The notes beneath the pieces were generated by a model. The model was given only the letters and a program-made list of their open reading frames with translations. It had not been told where the DNA came from and did not search any database. Shown one piece after another: positions 1-11,409 of a stretch of DNA of 64,000 nucleotides. Made by a program: the position numbers and the translations under genes. The stretch is from Punctularia strigosozonata HHB-11173 SS5. Taxonomy: Eukaryota; Basidiomycota; Agaricomycetes; Corticiales; Punctulariaceae. Each line of letters starts with the position of its first letter. The stretch's first letter is position 1. The stretch lies in the NCBI RefSeq assembly GCF_000264995.1, contig NW_006767437.1, positions 767,890-831,889 of the forward strand, in the 5' to 3' direction.

Positions 1-1159
1 ACGCGGAATCGGAGTAGCAAGCACCAGCTCATGTTCGATACAGCAGTAACCGCATCCTGGGCGTCGCGGTCGGGGATCGTAATGAGACACTGTCGATATA
101 GAGTGATGGACTGATGAAGTAAATCCTCAGATCCGACATGCATATACGAATAATGTAAACAAGTAGCAAGAGTGGTCGTAACTCTCGCACGATAGCAGTG
201 GCAATTAGGGCAGCTGTCGTATGCCATCTGCGCGCACATACGGGCCTCGGAAATGTCACCGGCGGACGGCGTTTTTGTATACTTGATTACAAGGGTGTCC
301 GCGAGGAAGTAAAGTGGCATCCATCGGTCCGGGTGCTGGTCTCGCGCGGCTACATCGCGGGCCTCAGCGAGCAGTCGTCGATATCCCTTGTTATACCGTA
401 TCTCACGAAACGAAACCTCAGCGCCCGCCCGAGCGACACGAGAGACGCGACGAGATCCATCGACGATTGACATTGTCGAGCCAGAGTTAAGGCCGTTTTA
501 GACGCCTCGACAGCTTCTTTCAACAACTGCGCGTTTCCCGTGGCCCATAGATGGAGGAGTAATGTATCGCAGAGTCCCGTCAACGCGGGAATAGATCGCT
601 TGTTGGTGGAAGGGAACAGCGCCAGGGACTCATGCCATATGGAGGTGGCTTTGTCCAGGGTATCTGCGCGAAATGGATGATATCGAGCCGAACTGGTCAG
701 TGCTCTGGCTAATCCGATCATCATGGTTGCCTTGACAGTAGCGTGCGCCTGACCCGCTAATGCTCTCTGAAATAGTGATATCGCTCCATCAAGGTCGGAC
801 GTTGAAGAGGTCCATGTATGCCTATCGTCAAGAGCTGATGCAAGTGTGCATAATACGGATTCTTTGTCCGGCGAGGTGAGTTCTTGTAAATCCATCGCTC
901 TCTTGCACAGCACGATGGTCTCATCGAGCGACGTAATATCGCCTGTATAGTGGAAGAGGTCATGGAGGTAAGAGCCAAGAGCTTTCATGCTGTCCAAAGA
1001 CCGCTCGTCAGAGGTAGCGTATCGAGACAAGCGCTGGCGATATCCGTCAACGATGCCTTGCAGGATTGAGATCGGTGACTGGATATCCACTGTCTCTTCC
1101 GTCGGCGTTGCTTGTACCTCTCGAGGAGCATACACTCCGGCGTCATGGGTGTGGATGCC
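1..1159 (-). pseudogene. TPR-CHAT family protein, partial at left edge, frame-disrupted
   Basis: This is a second copy of the TPR repeat region of the CHAT gene at 1712-5393. Shared blocks include RYHPF, a Y/LWATG motif, and the segment reading SEDLLHQSITLYRQC (the neighbour has SEDLLHHSITLYREC) between about 1 and 145. The first visible exon probably begins after an acceptor CAG at 1160-1162; I could not find the start exon. The frame from 1159 runs to a stop at 350, but homology to the neighbour continues in another frame from about 378 to position 1, so the frame breaks once near 374-385. The break sits where the neighbour has a few more residues, which suggests a small deletion. The CHAT protease domain would lie beyond the left edge. 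I infer a recently broken duplicate; a sequencing error or an unusual intron is the alternative. Confidence 0.72.
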
Positions 1160-1711
1160 CTGCGCAAATACGGTAAGGTAGATCTTTGAACATGCCTCTC
1201 ATACTAGTAGCAAGGGCCTCAGCGCACCATCTTACAGTAAAGTCAGTCCAGCCCACTTTCGCCCGTTAATCAGGCCGGTCCGGGTATGGGGAGTATGGAG
1301 GTATTGCATGACGTGTGGTGTATCATGAGTTATAGCTTGCATGCCTTGGGTCTCACTCAGCATCTTTGACCAACCTAGAGCTCTATAGTAGATGTTCCAG
1401 CGTGATACATACTCAGTCAGCGGTGCACATGAAAAGATCCATCCGAACATAGTCCTGCGATGGTCCCGGATCCGAACAGATTTTCAGAGAAAGAAGCAGA
1501 TTCGATATGAAAGTGGAGAGCGTGCATCAAGAGAAGCAAAGCTTGAGCTTTTCTTACGATTGTGCATCAACGAAGACGTTGAACAAAGTGACCCACACGT
1601 GCCACGTGGTCGGTCGTACCGAACCTAAGGTCACTACATAATCCACTGATACAAATTTCTTTCCATATTGGCGCAGGAGCAACGCGATGTAGAACGTGTA
1701 GTATCTGCTAG
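1160..1711. other. Intergenic stretch between the two TPR-CHAT genes
   Basis: This lies between the stop of the intact CHAT gene (minus strand) and the first recognisable exon of its paralogue. It should hold the 3' end of one transcript and the promoter and first exon of the other. I could not identify a convincing start codon plus splice donor for the downstream copy, nor any other gene. Confidence 0.4.
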
Positions 1712-4700
1712 TTATATACCCATATGGATGTAAGTTGCCCATCGGATAGGACTAGCACCTGATTCTCTGAGCTCTCGCGCAGCGGAATCCAATGCATAAG
1801 GTATGACACGGGGATCAAGTATTTCCGACCCATCGAGCAGCGCTTCGTAAACCTGCCGGGCTACTGAAGGTCCATCGGCGTCGTTCATGGACCTGGATTC
1901 GAGAGCAGCGGTTAGCATGACCACAACGCTAGCAAGTTTGGAGCATGCTGGAGACGTACCACATCGTTCCAATCACGGATTTAAATCCCGCAAACATCAT
2001 GGCAGCAGAGAGATTAATCACCTCGTCAGGCTGTTCCGTATCTCCTTTAGCGCTCTCGCAAGCACTCAGGAAGGCAAAGAAAGCATGAGGAAGGTGGAGT
2101 TGCATCAGCGCCGACACAGTCAGCTTGCCATCCTTCAGGACGAAACCGCTATCGAGGGCGTCTTCGCTGTTCTGTTGCCCATGGCAGGCGAGATGAAGGA
2201 TGGACACCTGTGGACACGCGCTGAGAGTTTGTTCAACCGTAAGTTGACTATCGTCAGAACTGTTCAGTCGTATCAACATGGTCGAAGGGAGGAGCTGCGA
2301 AATTCCTTCGGCCTCGGCGACGATGTTCGGCAGGACACCGAGTCCTGGCGCATCCGGCTGGGTCACGAGCAAAACCCGAGCATCACTTGCGGAAATCCTT
2401 CGAGAGCGTCCCCGGGCTTCAAGCAATGTTCCAATGTTCGGAGAGTACGACGATACCGCGAAGTCAGATAGGGAAACGGGTTCAGGCCCAGAATATATGC
2501 CTGCAGCATGAACGGGGAGGAACAGGAAGGCGCCTGTGGGCACCCACCATAGTCGAGGGCGATCCCGACCCTGAGCAGGCTGCAGAAACCTGTCAGAGAT
2601 GCGAGAGCGTAACATGATCATGCACCAACCTCGAGACCCAGGGCTTGGATTACCGGTTGCACCACTCCATGCCATAATTCCGAAAGGAGTTTCTGAACGG
2701 GATCGTGCTTTGGCCTGAGCTTCTGAATGCGTAATGCCAACCTCGCTTGTTCAAGTTCCGTTCGATCGTTGGCGGTACTACTCGTGTGTCTGGCATTCCT
2801 TGATTCAGCGTACATGAAATCGCCAACTATCTTTAGACGTTGGGGTGAAATCGATAAAGTTACTTTTGCTGCATCGCCCGAAGCTGAGGGGATGACGATT
2901 GCCTCGGCGCGACTATCGTGGGCGACGAGGATGATCACGGGGCCCTCAGCAGCGGCAAGGCACAGTTGCTCGAAGGACAAGGGCTTCAGGAAGCTTTCGC
3001 AACCAGGATGCTTGCGCGCCAATTCAACGAGACGGTCGAATTCAAGCGTAATTTGTCGACGAGTAGCAGCCTCATCTTCCATAGGGCCAGAACCTATGGA
3101 CCTCGCCTCCAGTTTTGCAGCGATTTCGGTAAGTCGTGATGCCAGGTTGGCCGGTAGGTTTTGATTTCCTTGATGGTCTCTGAGACGCATCATCTGCGCC
3201 CAAAACACGCCTCTAACCAGCAGTGAAGCACTGACCAAAATACTGGAAAATGTGGGCTAACCTTCCCTCTTCTAGAAGTTCGATCGCTGTAGTAATCATA
3301 TCCTGTGCCAAAAAATGCAGGGCAGCGCTCTGTACTAAACCAGGCAAGCGCCTTATAAATTTGAGTGATTGCAATCGCTGAGTGGGGCTGAGGTGGAGAT
3401 AGACAAGGCCAGGGAGCAACGCTAATGCTCGCCGATAAGCTTCGGAGATGCAGGACACGTCCCCTGCCTCCGTGGCTCGCTCAATCCATTGAAGCGCGGC
3501 GTCGAACCGGTCGCGAATCCACGAACTTTCGTGCGATACTGCGTCGCGATACGCCTGCATGGACCGAGCTAGATCCGCAGCGTCCTCCGTCGCGCGATAT
3601 TTCGTAAACCACTCGTCCCCGAGGTCTGCGAGCTTCTCCGCAAAAATCGGATGGCCCGGAGGAAGTGTGGCTACGCCACTTTGGTGCAATTCTATCGCGT
3701 CCTGTAGTCCGTTGGGGTCCATCCCGCGTTCCCATGCAGCCCGTAGCACGGTCCCCAGGCTGGCATATGTGAAACGATTCTGTGACGGGACAGCCTCGAT
3801 TGCTTCTCGCGCTGCGGCAGCAGCTTCGGGGAGGCACTCGATCTTTCCCAGCTTCTCCGCCGCACTGTGCAGACTGTAGGCAAGATTGGCAAGGTAGAGT
3901 GGTCGACGGACATCCGTAAGAGGGCAGAGTTCGAGAGTCTCTCTACGAAGGCGAATTGCTGTTTGGCTGTCTGACTCCCGCTCTAGGGCTTTGAACCGGG
4001 CGCCGTAAAGATTAGCAAGGTTTTGGATGAGGTTGAAGAAACCTGCGTAGTACCGCGGCACCCGTTCAATACAGTCCGTGAGGAATTCAATCGCGGAGTC
4101 CAAATCTTCTGCCTGATCCATGATTCGATATCGATAGCGGAGCGCAGAGGATAGATTGGATATGGCAACCACACACTCAGGCATCTCCCGAGTTGGGCAC
4201 AGGGAGATGCATTCGCGATAAAGCGTGATTGAATGGTGGAGCAGGTCTTCGGAGCCAGCAAGGTTGTACTGATGGTGTTCGCTCGTAGCAAGGACGACGA
4301 TGACGCGTGTTCGATAGAAATGATTCGGGGGACAGAGGTCCGACGCCTGCCGGGCGAGAGTTGTCGCCTTCGATATGGTGTCAACAGACGAAACCTTTAC
4401 TCCGCGAAATATGAGAGCGTCGGCCCAAGCGCAGAGTGGTCTCCATCGGTCCGGGGAGGACGTGATGGAAAGTTGCTCATAAGATTCAGCGAACATCCGT
4501 TCGGCTTCTTCCATGTCTTGCATGCTCCCCGTTTTCACGAAACGTTTCGCTAGGGCGTTACCGAGGCCAATAAGCGCGAGGGAGTGGTCGGGCGACCATG
4601 TCATGGACGAGGCGGCTCTCACCGCACTACGGGAGACGTTGATGTCTTCTTCGAGAAGATCGATTCTGCCAGTTGCCCAGTATTGCAACTCCAGCACCTC

Positions 4701-5393
4701 AGAGAGACCAATGGAAGGTGATATGGATTGAGCGGCGTCGTTGGAGGTCGATTCTAGACAACGACGAAGGCAAACGATGGCTTCCTCGATACGACCATCA
4801 TCGCTGAATGGGTGATATCGACATCTTGTGGTCAAGGCTGTCCCCATTAGAAGTAGAGAGGAAGTCGTATCTGAGTCGTATTGCATCCTGATGTCTCGCG
4901 CTGCCCGACATAACGAGATAGCCTGGTCGAGATCCGCCACCATCCCGGTCTGCATGTGTCGATCCTGCAAAGCACTACCCAGCGCTTCAAGAATTGCGGC
5001 ATGTTCAAGTGAGCGTAATTCTTGCAACTCAAGCGCGGTCTTGAGATGGAAAATCGCTTCATCGAGAAGATGAACACCGCCTCGGTGGCGGAAATCATGA
5101 TGCAACGCGGCTGCTAGAGCTGTCAGATTTTCGATACATCCGGCGCTGCCCGCAGTACATTGCGAAAGGCATCCTCGATGATATTCGATCGTCCTATGAG
5201 TCTCGGAGATACGTGTTCGTGTTGTCTTCTCATCAGGCACGGTTGCGATGCCAATGATTGAATTTCGGCGGACACACCCAGCCTGAACAGAACATGAGCT
5301 CCAGAAACGAGGTATGAATGAATCAGAGTGGAAACTTACATGGCTCTCCGTGTGATCAGATGAACAAGACATGTGTGATGCACTCTTGATCAA
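1712..5393 (-). CDS. TPR-repeat protein with C-terminal CHAT caspase-like protease domain
   Basis: The protein is about 1,150 residues. The first roughly 700 are tandem helical TPR-type repeats rich in AL/LG spacing. The C-terminal third is a CHAT domain (Caspase HetF Associated with TPRs), with the signature PTG.FLFLPVHAAG, the catalytic-histidine block LHLACHG, the catalytic-cysteine block FLSACESAKG, and the family end motif ATYIHMG. Four introns join conserved text in frame: 5283-5339; 3213-3261 (giving LLEEGRGVFWAQ); 2580-2629 (giving GLEPAQGRDRPRLWW); and one near 1.9 kb (giving GTMWSMNDADGP). Both dyad residues are kept, so the peptidase may be active. CHAT proteins are clan CD cysteine peptidases; fungal substrates are not known to me. 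A TATATA run at 5481-5486 lies about 90 bp upstream of the start. A damaged paralogue lies immediately downstream. Family call is sure; role unknown. Confidence 0.88.
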
Positions 5394-6046
5394 GGCTGGG
5401 CAAAAGAGCTACTGGTTGATAGGTAGCTGCACGACGATGGGGATGGTAACGACCGATGCCGCGCGCCAGAACCCTCGCAGTATATACACGCAAAGGCAGG
5501 TGAGAAGTGATCGCCTAAACATTGGTGGAGCCTGACTGGGAAGGAGCATGCGTTCGTTGGCGCTTCCGGCGGCCTCCGATGACCCAGGAGGACATATTCA
5601 TGGAGTTGAATTGGTGGCTTGCGTTACACACGGACTCGTTCGGCGCCCCCAGGAGTACTTGGATTCGAGAAACGCAATGGCACTACGAGCCAAGGGTGAA
5701 TCGCGTGTGCGCCGACACCCGCGTGGGTCGAGCGCCTTCGTGGCGCCGGGCCGCCGGCTTCGGCACAAACGAGAGGCTGACTCTGTACTTTGGCTACGAA
5801 GAAGGAATCAACTGGTCTGCCATGATCAAGTGAACCTGCTGCGATCCAATTCAAACCGTTTAAGAACAGACCGTGTCGGCAACTTAATAGAAGAATCGAA
5901 GGTCGCCCGTGCTACTAACTACTATGGATACAGCACAGGAAGCTCTATATAGTGCAAACGGGGTTAAGGTATATTGGTACGAAACATGATGGACAGGGAG
6001 GCGACGATAACCCGACATCGCAGAATATGGCCTTGTTGAAGGGAAT
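5394..6046. promoter_or_regulatory. Spacer: CHAT promoter side and APN2 3' flank
   Basis: No gene is convincing here. The left part contains a TATA-like TATATA (5481-5486) suitably placed for the minus-strand CHAT gene. An open frame at 5522-5833 on the plus strand lacks an ATG start at its left end and any family motif, and I regard it as chance. Confidence 0.4.
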
Positions 6047-8289
6047 TTATTGCGCTGCTTGACGCGACGCTTCCCTTTTTACCTCGCTCGCCCATTTGAA
6101 AAAATTGCATCTGTACTCGGGATTCACCTCTTCACGTAGGCGCTCCCCTCTTCCCTTATCGTAGCCAGGTCCGACAGGTCTGGAGAACGAAGTCCGTTAG
6201 CAACGGTGCCGAAAAACGAACATCCGAAGCGTGTTCTGACCTTGAACACAGGTAGAACGTTTTACCCTTGTTCGGCCCAGGTTTGTTCACGGTCCACTCC
6301 TTCGCCAACTCGTTGTGGACAGTGCATCTGGGCACAGGAATTGGAGCAAACATCTGAGACCAAGCAGCCTTACTCTCCGCAGCGGACCTAGGAGAACTCG
6401 CTTCACTCCGCATCACGAGACTCTGTTGCGATGCAGACAACGTCTGAGCCAACTGAAAGTCGGCATCAATTTGGTCGACATCTTGAGTTGCATCGACATC
6501 GATAACCTCTTCAGCAGGACACGGTGCATGCACGGTCGAGGATGATGCTGAACGTGACAGCGGTTGAACGTCAGGCGGACCCGGCGGAGAGGAAGTCGGA
6601 GGTTTCGTGAAGAAAGTCGATAGCTTGCTTTGCCCAGCTTTCTGTTGTTTCTTCGCCTTCTTGGTGGTAGCAGACACGCTCTCAATCGATTTTCTCTTTG
6701 TAGACGAAGGTGGGTTCGATTTAGCTACGTGTTGGGACGGGCTCGGGGGTGTGGATGTAGGAGGCAAAGACGCAACCGGGTAGCTTGTTGGCGGTGTAGA
6801 GAGAGTTGGTGCTGCGATGATCTCCTTCGGGACAGGAGCCGCTGGAGGTTCCACCGGCGTGCTAACCGGTGTGGGAACAGGCGTTGCGGTTGCAGGTGGA
6901 AGCGGCGGTGGGGCTGGCTGAGAGTTAGGAGACACGGAAGATAATGTTACACTTGTTGAAGGAGGGAGGGCTTTTCCGCCTTTGCCAAAGAAAGACGACA
7001 ACAACGTTTGCTTGCCTGAAAACTCTGGCCAGTATTTGGCTGCGAGGCGGGGTGTGACCCTGAATTGATTCATCTTCAGACTATCGCGCAACTTGATGTC
7101 CTGGCCGGGCAAGATGTCATGGCTAACAGAGACTTCAGGCTCAGTCAGCCACGCCGGAAACGCAGCACTCACAGATCCACCCATATTGGACAATGATCCG
7201 AGCCCTTGACGGACGCCTCTATATCTGCCGCTTTCACCCAGGGGAGAAGACCTGGTGTCACGAGGATATAATCAACCCGTGTCCCGTAGTTGGTCTCTCG
7301 CCCGCCAATCTTCTGATTCCAGACTGGAACAGGAATATGAGATTTCCCCATCGAGGGCGAGTGGGAAGTCGCGTACCCGTATACATCCCTTTGCGCTCCG
7401 GCCAGAAGCGCCTCAAGACGTCGATCATGAGTCCGTTGGGATCAAGCCAGTTATGGAACCATGCCCGAGCAGGATGGTCCCAGAACGTGGCGGCGTTGCT
7501 AGGAAGGTGTCCGTCGCAGTGGTCGAGCGGTGTCGCGCAAATGTTCATGTCGCCCACCACCATGACTTCCCGTCCTTCTCCGACAAGCTCGCGCACGCGT
7601 TCCTCCAGCATGAGGTGGTAATTCATTTTGAAGGGGAGTCGTGCATCGGAAGTCTCGTTGGGGCAATACACGTTGATCAACACGAAAAGGCCGAAATCAA
7701 CCATCAAGGCGCGTCCCTCGGAGTCAAGCCCGATAAGGTCAGAAGGAGTGTTTCCTTCTTCATCCGGGTAGAGCGTCATATCGTCCGCGGATGGCTTGGA
7801 GGCAGAGATGCGATCTTCCGGAGCAAGCTGAGTGTTCCCTGGCAGAGTCCCAGAAAGACCTTCCTCCGCTTTCAGTGGCATGGCGTTTTCGGAATTGGTG
7901 AATACGCCTACGCCGCTGTACCCGCCTTTGCTGACGGGGTAGGACAAAAACGCGTCATACAAGCCTGGCACGGCAACATTGCGTTCCGTGTTCGCGCGAC
8001 ATGACTTCAGTTCTATACATTCCCGTGAACTGAGGGGCGATCGGATGCATACGGAGTGCGCACCTTGAAAGCAGATGACGTCCGCATCTAGTGCCATGAG
8101 AATGCCTTCGAAGTCTTTATATGTGTTCCATCTGATACACTTCATGTTGGACTTGTTCGAGGTTACGAGGGCAAAGTAGACGCACGGGTAGTACTTTGGT
8201 AGAGTTCGTATGCCATTCTGCACGACCGATGAGATTGCTGCCAGCGCCTAAACTCACGTCCTTACGATGTTCCAAGAGACTATGCGCAT
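6047..8289 (-). CDS. APN2: DNA-(apurinic or apyrimidinic site) endonuclease 2 (APN2), EEP nuclease with GRF zinc finger
   Basis: Exonuclease III-family AP endonuclease that cleaves DNA 5' to abasic sites and trims blocked 3' ends in nuclear base-excision repair. The start reads MRIVSWNINGIRTLPKY across the first intron. Family motifs follow: CFQELKS (the catalytic Glu codon is assembled across an intron), VVGDMN, NYGTRVDYIL and SDHCPIW. After the nuclease domain (about 400 residues) comes a proline/serine-rich linker and a C-terminal zf-GRF finger (CTVH, NKGKTFYLCSRP, YRCNFFKWAS), then a stop at 6047. The linker holds two PCNA-binding (PIP) boxes, QTLLSSFF and QSKLSTFF, plus a VIDVDA stretch followed by DADFQLAQTLSASQ. 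Six introns all join conserved motifs in frame. Length about 630 residues, normal for the family. The ATG lies in a 10-bp palindrome, 8281-8290. Confidence 0.95.
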
Positions 8290-8720
8290 ATGGTGTCTAA
8301 CTCAGGGGAGGAAGACTCGAGTAGACACATAAAGCACGCGTATATAGGTTCAAATATGGCCGGAATCACCAGATGGACGACGACAGTTTGTTGACAAGAA
8401 CCTGCACCACCGCCGGCGCTTTCGACGACGACGTGCCCGGAAGTCGTTTCGCACGTGATGTCACTAAATCAGGGGCTTTTCGCTTTCGTCCGACGCTCAG
8501 CATATAATGCGGTTGTCGAGTTCAGCAAACCACCAGCACGATTATGTTGGTATTAGTGACATGGCGTAGGCTAAGCTTCTATGTCTCTATTGAAGTACGC
8601 AGACCAACACGCACCAAATCCCTCGCGTTGCCTGATGCCTCGCTGTATTTTGCCATGAAGTACTCGTCCCTGGCAGCTGCATGATCATGAGTACGACGGT
8701 GACCGAAGGGATAGGTGTCA
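8290..8720. other. Spacer between APN2 start and RSM23 stop
   Basis: Both neighbours are on the minus strand, so this holds the APN2 promoter and the RSM23 3' end. I see no coding exon or structured RNA here. Confidence 0.4.
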
Positions 8721-10422
8721 CTAACCCGCGTTCACCCAAGCATCGTCTTTCCAGACCTCGAAGATGGAGGCCGCCTCCTCCACGCTGAGCCTGTCTGGTA
8801 CAGGAAGAGCCTTCAGCCCGCGCGTGTACTCGACGATTTCAGGGGAGCGCTTCACGTATGGCCCGGTCGGCTTGTCGTGCGGCAGTCCCAGGGCTTCCCT
8901 CAATTCGACGGGGAGCTGGAAGAGGGTGTGCTCCGTGGAAATGGCGCCCATCACTGCGCCGCGTGCCTGGGTAATCGAGTGGGAAGTAAGCGGAGATAGA
9001 AGTCTGCGGCTGCGAACAAGGAACGCACGAAGGACCTGCGGCCACTCGCATATTCCAATATAAGCCTTGGCATGGAGAGGTGATATGGCTTGATCGTGCC
9101 GAAGTTCGCGTCGCGGTACAGGGTTTTGCAGTACAGTGCCTGGAAGTCATCGACGGCAAGCAGAACCGGATAGCTGCGACGATGTCAGGCCAGGACGTAG
9201 TTGTGTGAAATCTGGGGCATACTCTTTCTGCTTCCCCAGTTCATCGAGAACTGCAGTCAGCACAGAAGGTGCCATGCTAGGATCCTTCGTGCCTATGCTG
9301 ATGAGAGATGCCAGGCTAGTACCGGCCGGTACGGGTGCCGGTCGCCTGTCCAGCGTCACTTCCAATTGGGTCTTCAGCTCCTCCAACGCCGCGGAGTTGA
9401 CGGTGAGGAATCGTTGTAATGTTTGAAAGGCGAAAGCAGGTTGCACATAGGTTTGTGTGCGTAGGTCGTAGACGTAGGGCGACGTTGAGTTGACCATATT
9501 GATCGCTACAAGGGCAGGGCAGGTCAATACGCAGGTTATTGCTCGAGAACGCAGCTTACTTACCACGCGGGAAGTACAATACTATCCAACCATTCGCGAA
9601 GCAGTGTTCCAGAGCTTGAAGGAGTGTGTAACTCTTTCCACATCCCGGCTCCCCGGCTAGTGCAAGTCAGCAAAACGATCTGAAATTCGGGGAGGCGTAG
9701 GTACGTACTCAAGACAACTCGCGTGTGTAAACTTGATTGCTTGTTGGCCGCCGACAACCTCTCTACTACCGTCTTCGTCACGTCTCGCACGACCGAAAAG
9801 GGTGCAGAGATCATTCGAAACTGTTATGAAATATGAGAGAGGCACTGCACTGGATATCAAATAGCGTACCTCCAGGAGGATGTCCTTCGGTAAACCGAAA
9901 ATCCGTACAGGGCTGTTCTCCTTCATCGGAAACCTCATAGCTTTGGCCACACGGAGCTTGTCCTAGGATGCTTTGTTTAGCCATCACGTATGTACCAAGT
10001 CAGACATGGCATCGCACAGGTTGGAAGGCAGACAAGGATAGCGGATTCCTCGACTCGGGGTGGAACAATGGGTGCGTGAGTTGGCCAGCGTTCATGGGGC
10101 GGAACACCTTTGTGAAACGTGTTAGCACGCAAGGGCGAGGGGTTGGTCTGTCGTAACGCTAACCCCAGGCCATTTCTTGTCGACTCGTCCTGTGGGTAAG
10201 TGCTTGACACGCTTCCTCTCCTTCTTTTTCTGCCATGCTGTTGCGACGAATAACTATCAGGTTCGGAGGCTATGATATGAGAAGGATAGACGCACAAGCC
10301 GTGGTCGCTACTCTGGGAGCATTTGGGTCATTCGAGGCGTAGCGTTTCTGGGAGCAAATGGCGCTAGGGCCAGCAGGCGCCGCGCGGGGGACTTTGCGTA
10401 GGGTCGTGGCCAGAAGCGACAT
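8721..10422 (-). CDS. RSM23: Mitochondrial small-subunit ribosomal protein mS29 (Rsm23/DAP3), GTP-binding
   Basis: The mitoribosomal P-loop protein mS29. The start at 10420-10422 opens a basic, hydroxylated presequence (MSLLATTLRKVPRAAPAG) typical of matrix import. Spliced exons then give a lysine-rich stretch, FRPMNAGQLTHPLFH, IFGLPKDILLEFRMI, the Walker A loop GEPGCGKS, GWIVLYFPR, NSTSPYVYDLRTQTYVQP, AVDDFQALY and YHLSMPRLILEYASG, and a C-terminal SVEEAASIFEVW. Branch-point-like TGCTAAC precedes the acceptor of the intron before FRPMN. Every block matches the DAP3 family in order, across about eight introns. Expected to sit in the head of the 37S subunit. The DAP3 name comes from a death-associated human homologue; here only the ribosomal role is supported. 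Confidence 0.9.
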
Positions 10423-10745
10423 ATTTCAACCCTGAAGCCAGAAAAGGGAGGGCGCAGACAGGACAATTCTAACGAAGTGGATATTTGACGACCGTCGTAG
10501 AGAAAATACGGCCGTCCAAGGTTTAGCAGGCTTGCCTGCTCGCGGCGACTGGCGTTGGCGAATTCGACCGGGCACAGTGTGACAAAGCTCGGCGTACACC
10601 GGTGTCGTGACCGGGTCACGTAGAGTATCAATGCCACTCAGCCGCTTTCAGCTCTTGTCGTTAGCTCGAGATTATCGTCTTTCTGTTTATGTTCAGTGCT
10701 GAGATCTAATGGGCTCCGACTTCAGCCCCCGAATACCAGAAGATA
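10423..10745. other. Spacer: RSM23 promoter side
   Basis: This lies upstream of the minus-strand RSM23 start and upstream of the plus-strand decayed BTB copy. No coding exon is recognisable; any first exon of the decayed BTB copy would fall here. Confidence 0.35.
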
Positions 10746-11194
10746 GAGCGCCTTCGGTTTGACGATTGGAATGTTGTCCTATGCTCGCTTTCTGCTTCCA
10801 CTAGGCTATCCCGCGTTCATCGCTTCGCCTTATTGGTAAATTCCATCACTTTTCGCGACATGTTCGATGCAGAAAGCGGTGGAATAGGTAACGGAGATCC
10901 AAGCGTCGAGGGGTGCGCGGTCATTCAGCTGGCAGATGATCCGGAAGATATCAGGCATTCCTGAACGCTTTGTACTATCGCAAGTGAGCAGTACATATTA
11001 TCCCTTCATATTAGCCTGTGCTCGCGTCGAATAGGTACTTTGTGAAGGAAAAACTCATACACCTCGACATAGTAGTGTCGTTGCTCCGGCTAGCAACAAA
11101 GTATATGGCAACGGACCTGCGGGAAGGCATAGCTGCGCATATGTTGACCCGTTACCCCTCCGCTCTGAGGGACCTTCGTCGCGCAGAAGTCTGA
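10746..11194 (+). pseudogene. Decayed BTB/POZ gene copy (tandem duplicate of the next gene)
   Basis: Two exon-like blocks align with the intact BTB gene that follows. The first (10746 to about 10960) reads RLRFDDWNVV, then SRVHRFALLVNSITFRDMF and AVIQLADDPEDIRH, parallel to the neighbour's LFRVHRSILSLNSVVFRDMF and PLIQLADDLDDIRH. The second (about 11051-11194) reads LIHLDIVVSLLRLATKYMA then TDLREGIAAHML, parallel to MHLDVVAGMLRMATKYIV. The exon 1 frame is shifted by one base after DIRH, and the second block stops after DLRRAEV, losing the whole C-terminal half. The GTGAGC donor between the blocks is still visible. A host gene duplicate that has lost function. Confidence 0.75.
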
Positions 11195-11409
11195 CTCTGC
11201 GAACGTGTGAATGAACGTATTACTATCCAGCTTCGCATCCAGAGTGCACAAGGGACACAAGCGGCAGTGGCAGCCTGCAGGGCTCGATTGGGGAAATAGG
11301 GAGCGTGACTTGAAGACGGTCGCCGGCAGTCACAGGTCTCACGTGAGGATGCCAGGCCTGTCACACCGCGTCGAGGGACGCGTTGATCCGCGCGCGCACA
11401 TCCATACTA
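11195..11409. other. Spacer before the intact BTB gene
   Basis: Follows the stop of the decayed copy. It no longer aligns with the C-terminal half of the intact gene. No exon or RNA gene seen; it presumably includes the promoter of the BTB gene. Confidence 0.3.

Noticed and set aside
5522-5952. Open frames of 103 and 134 residues in the CHAT-APN2 spacer
   Set aside because: No motif, overlapping frames in the same place, and poor start context. Looks like chance in GC-rich DNA.
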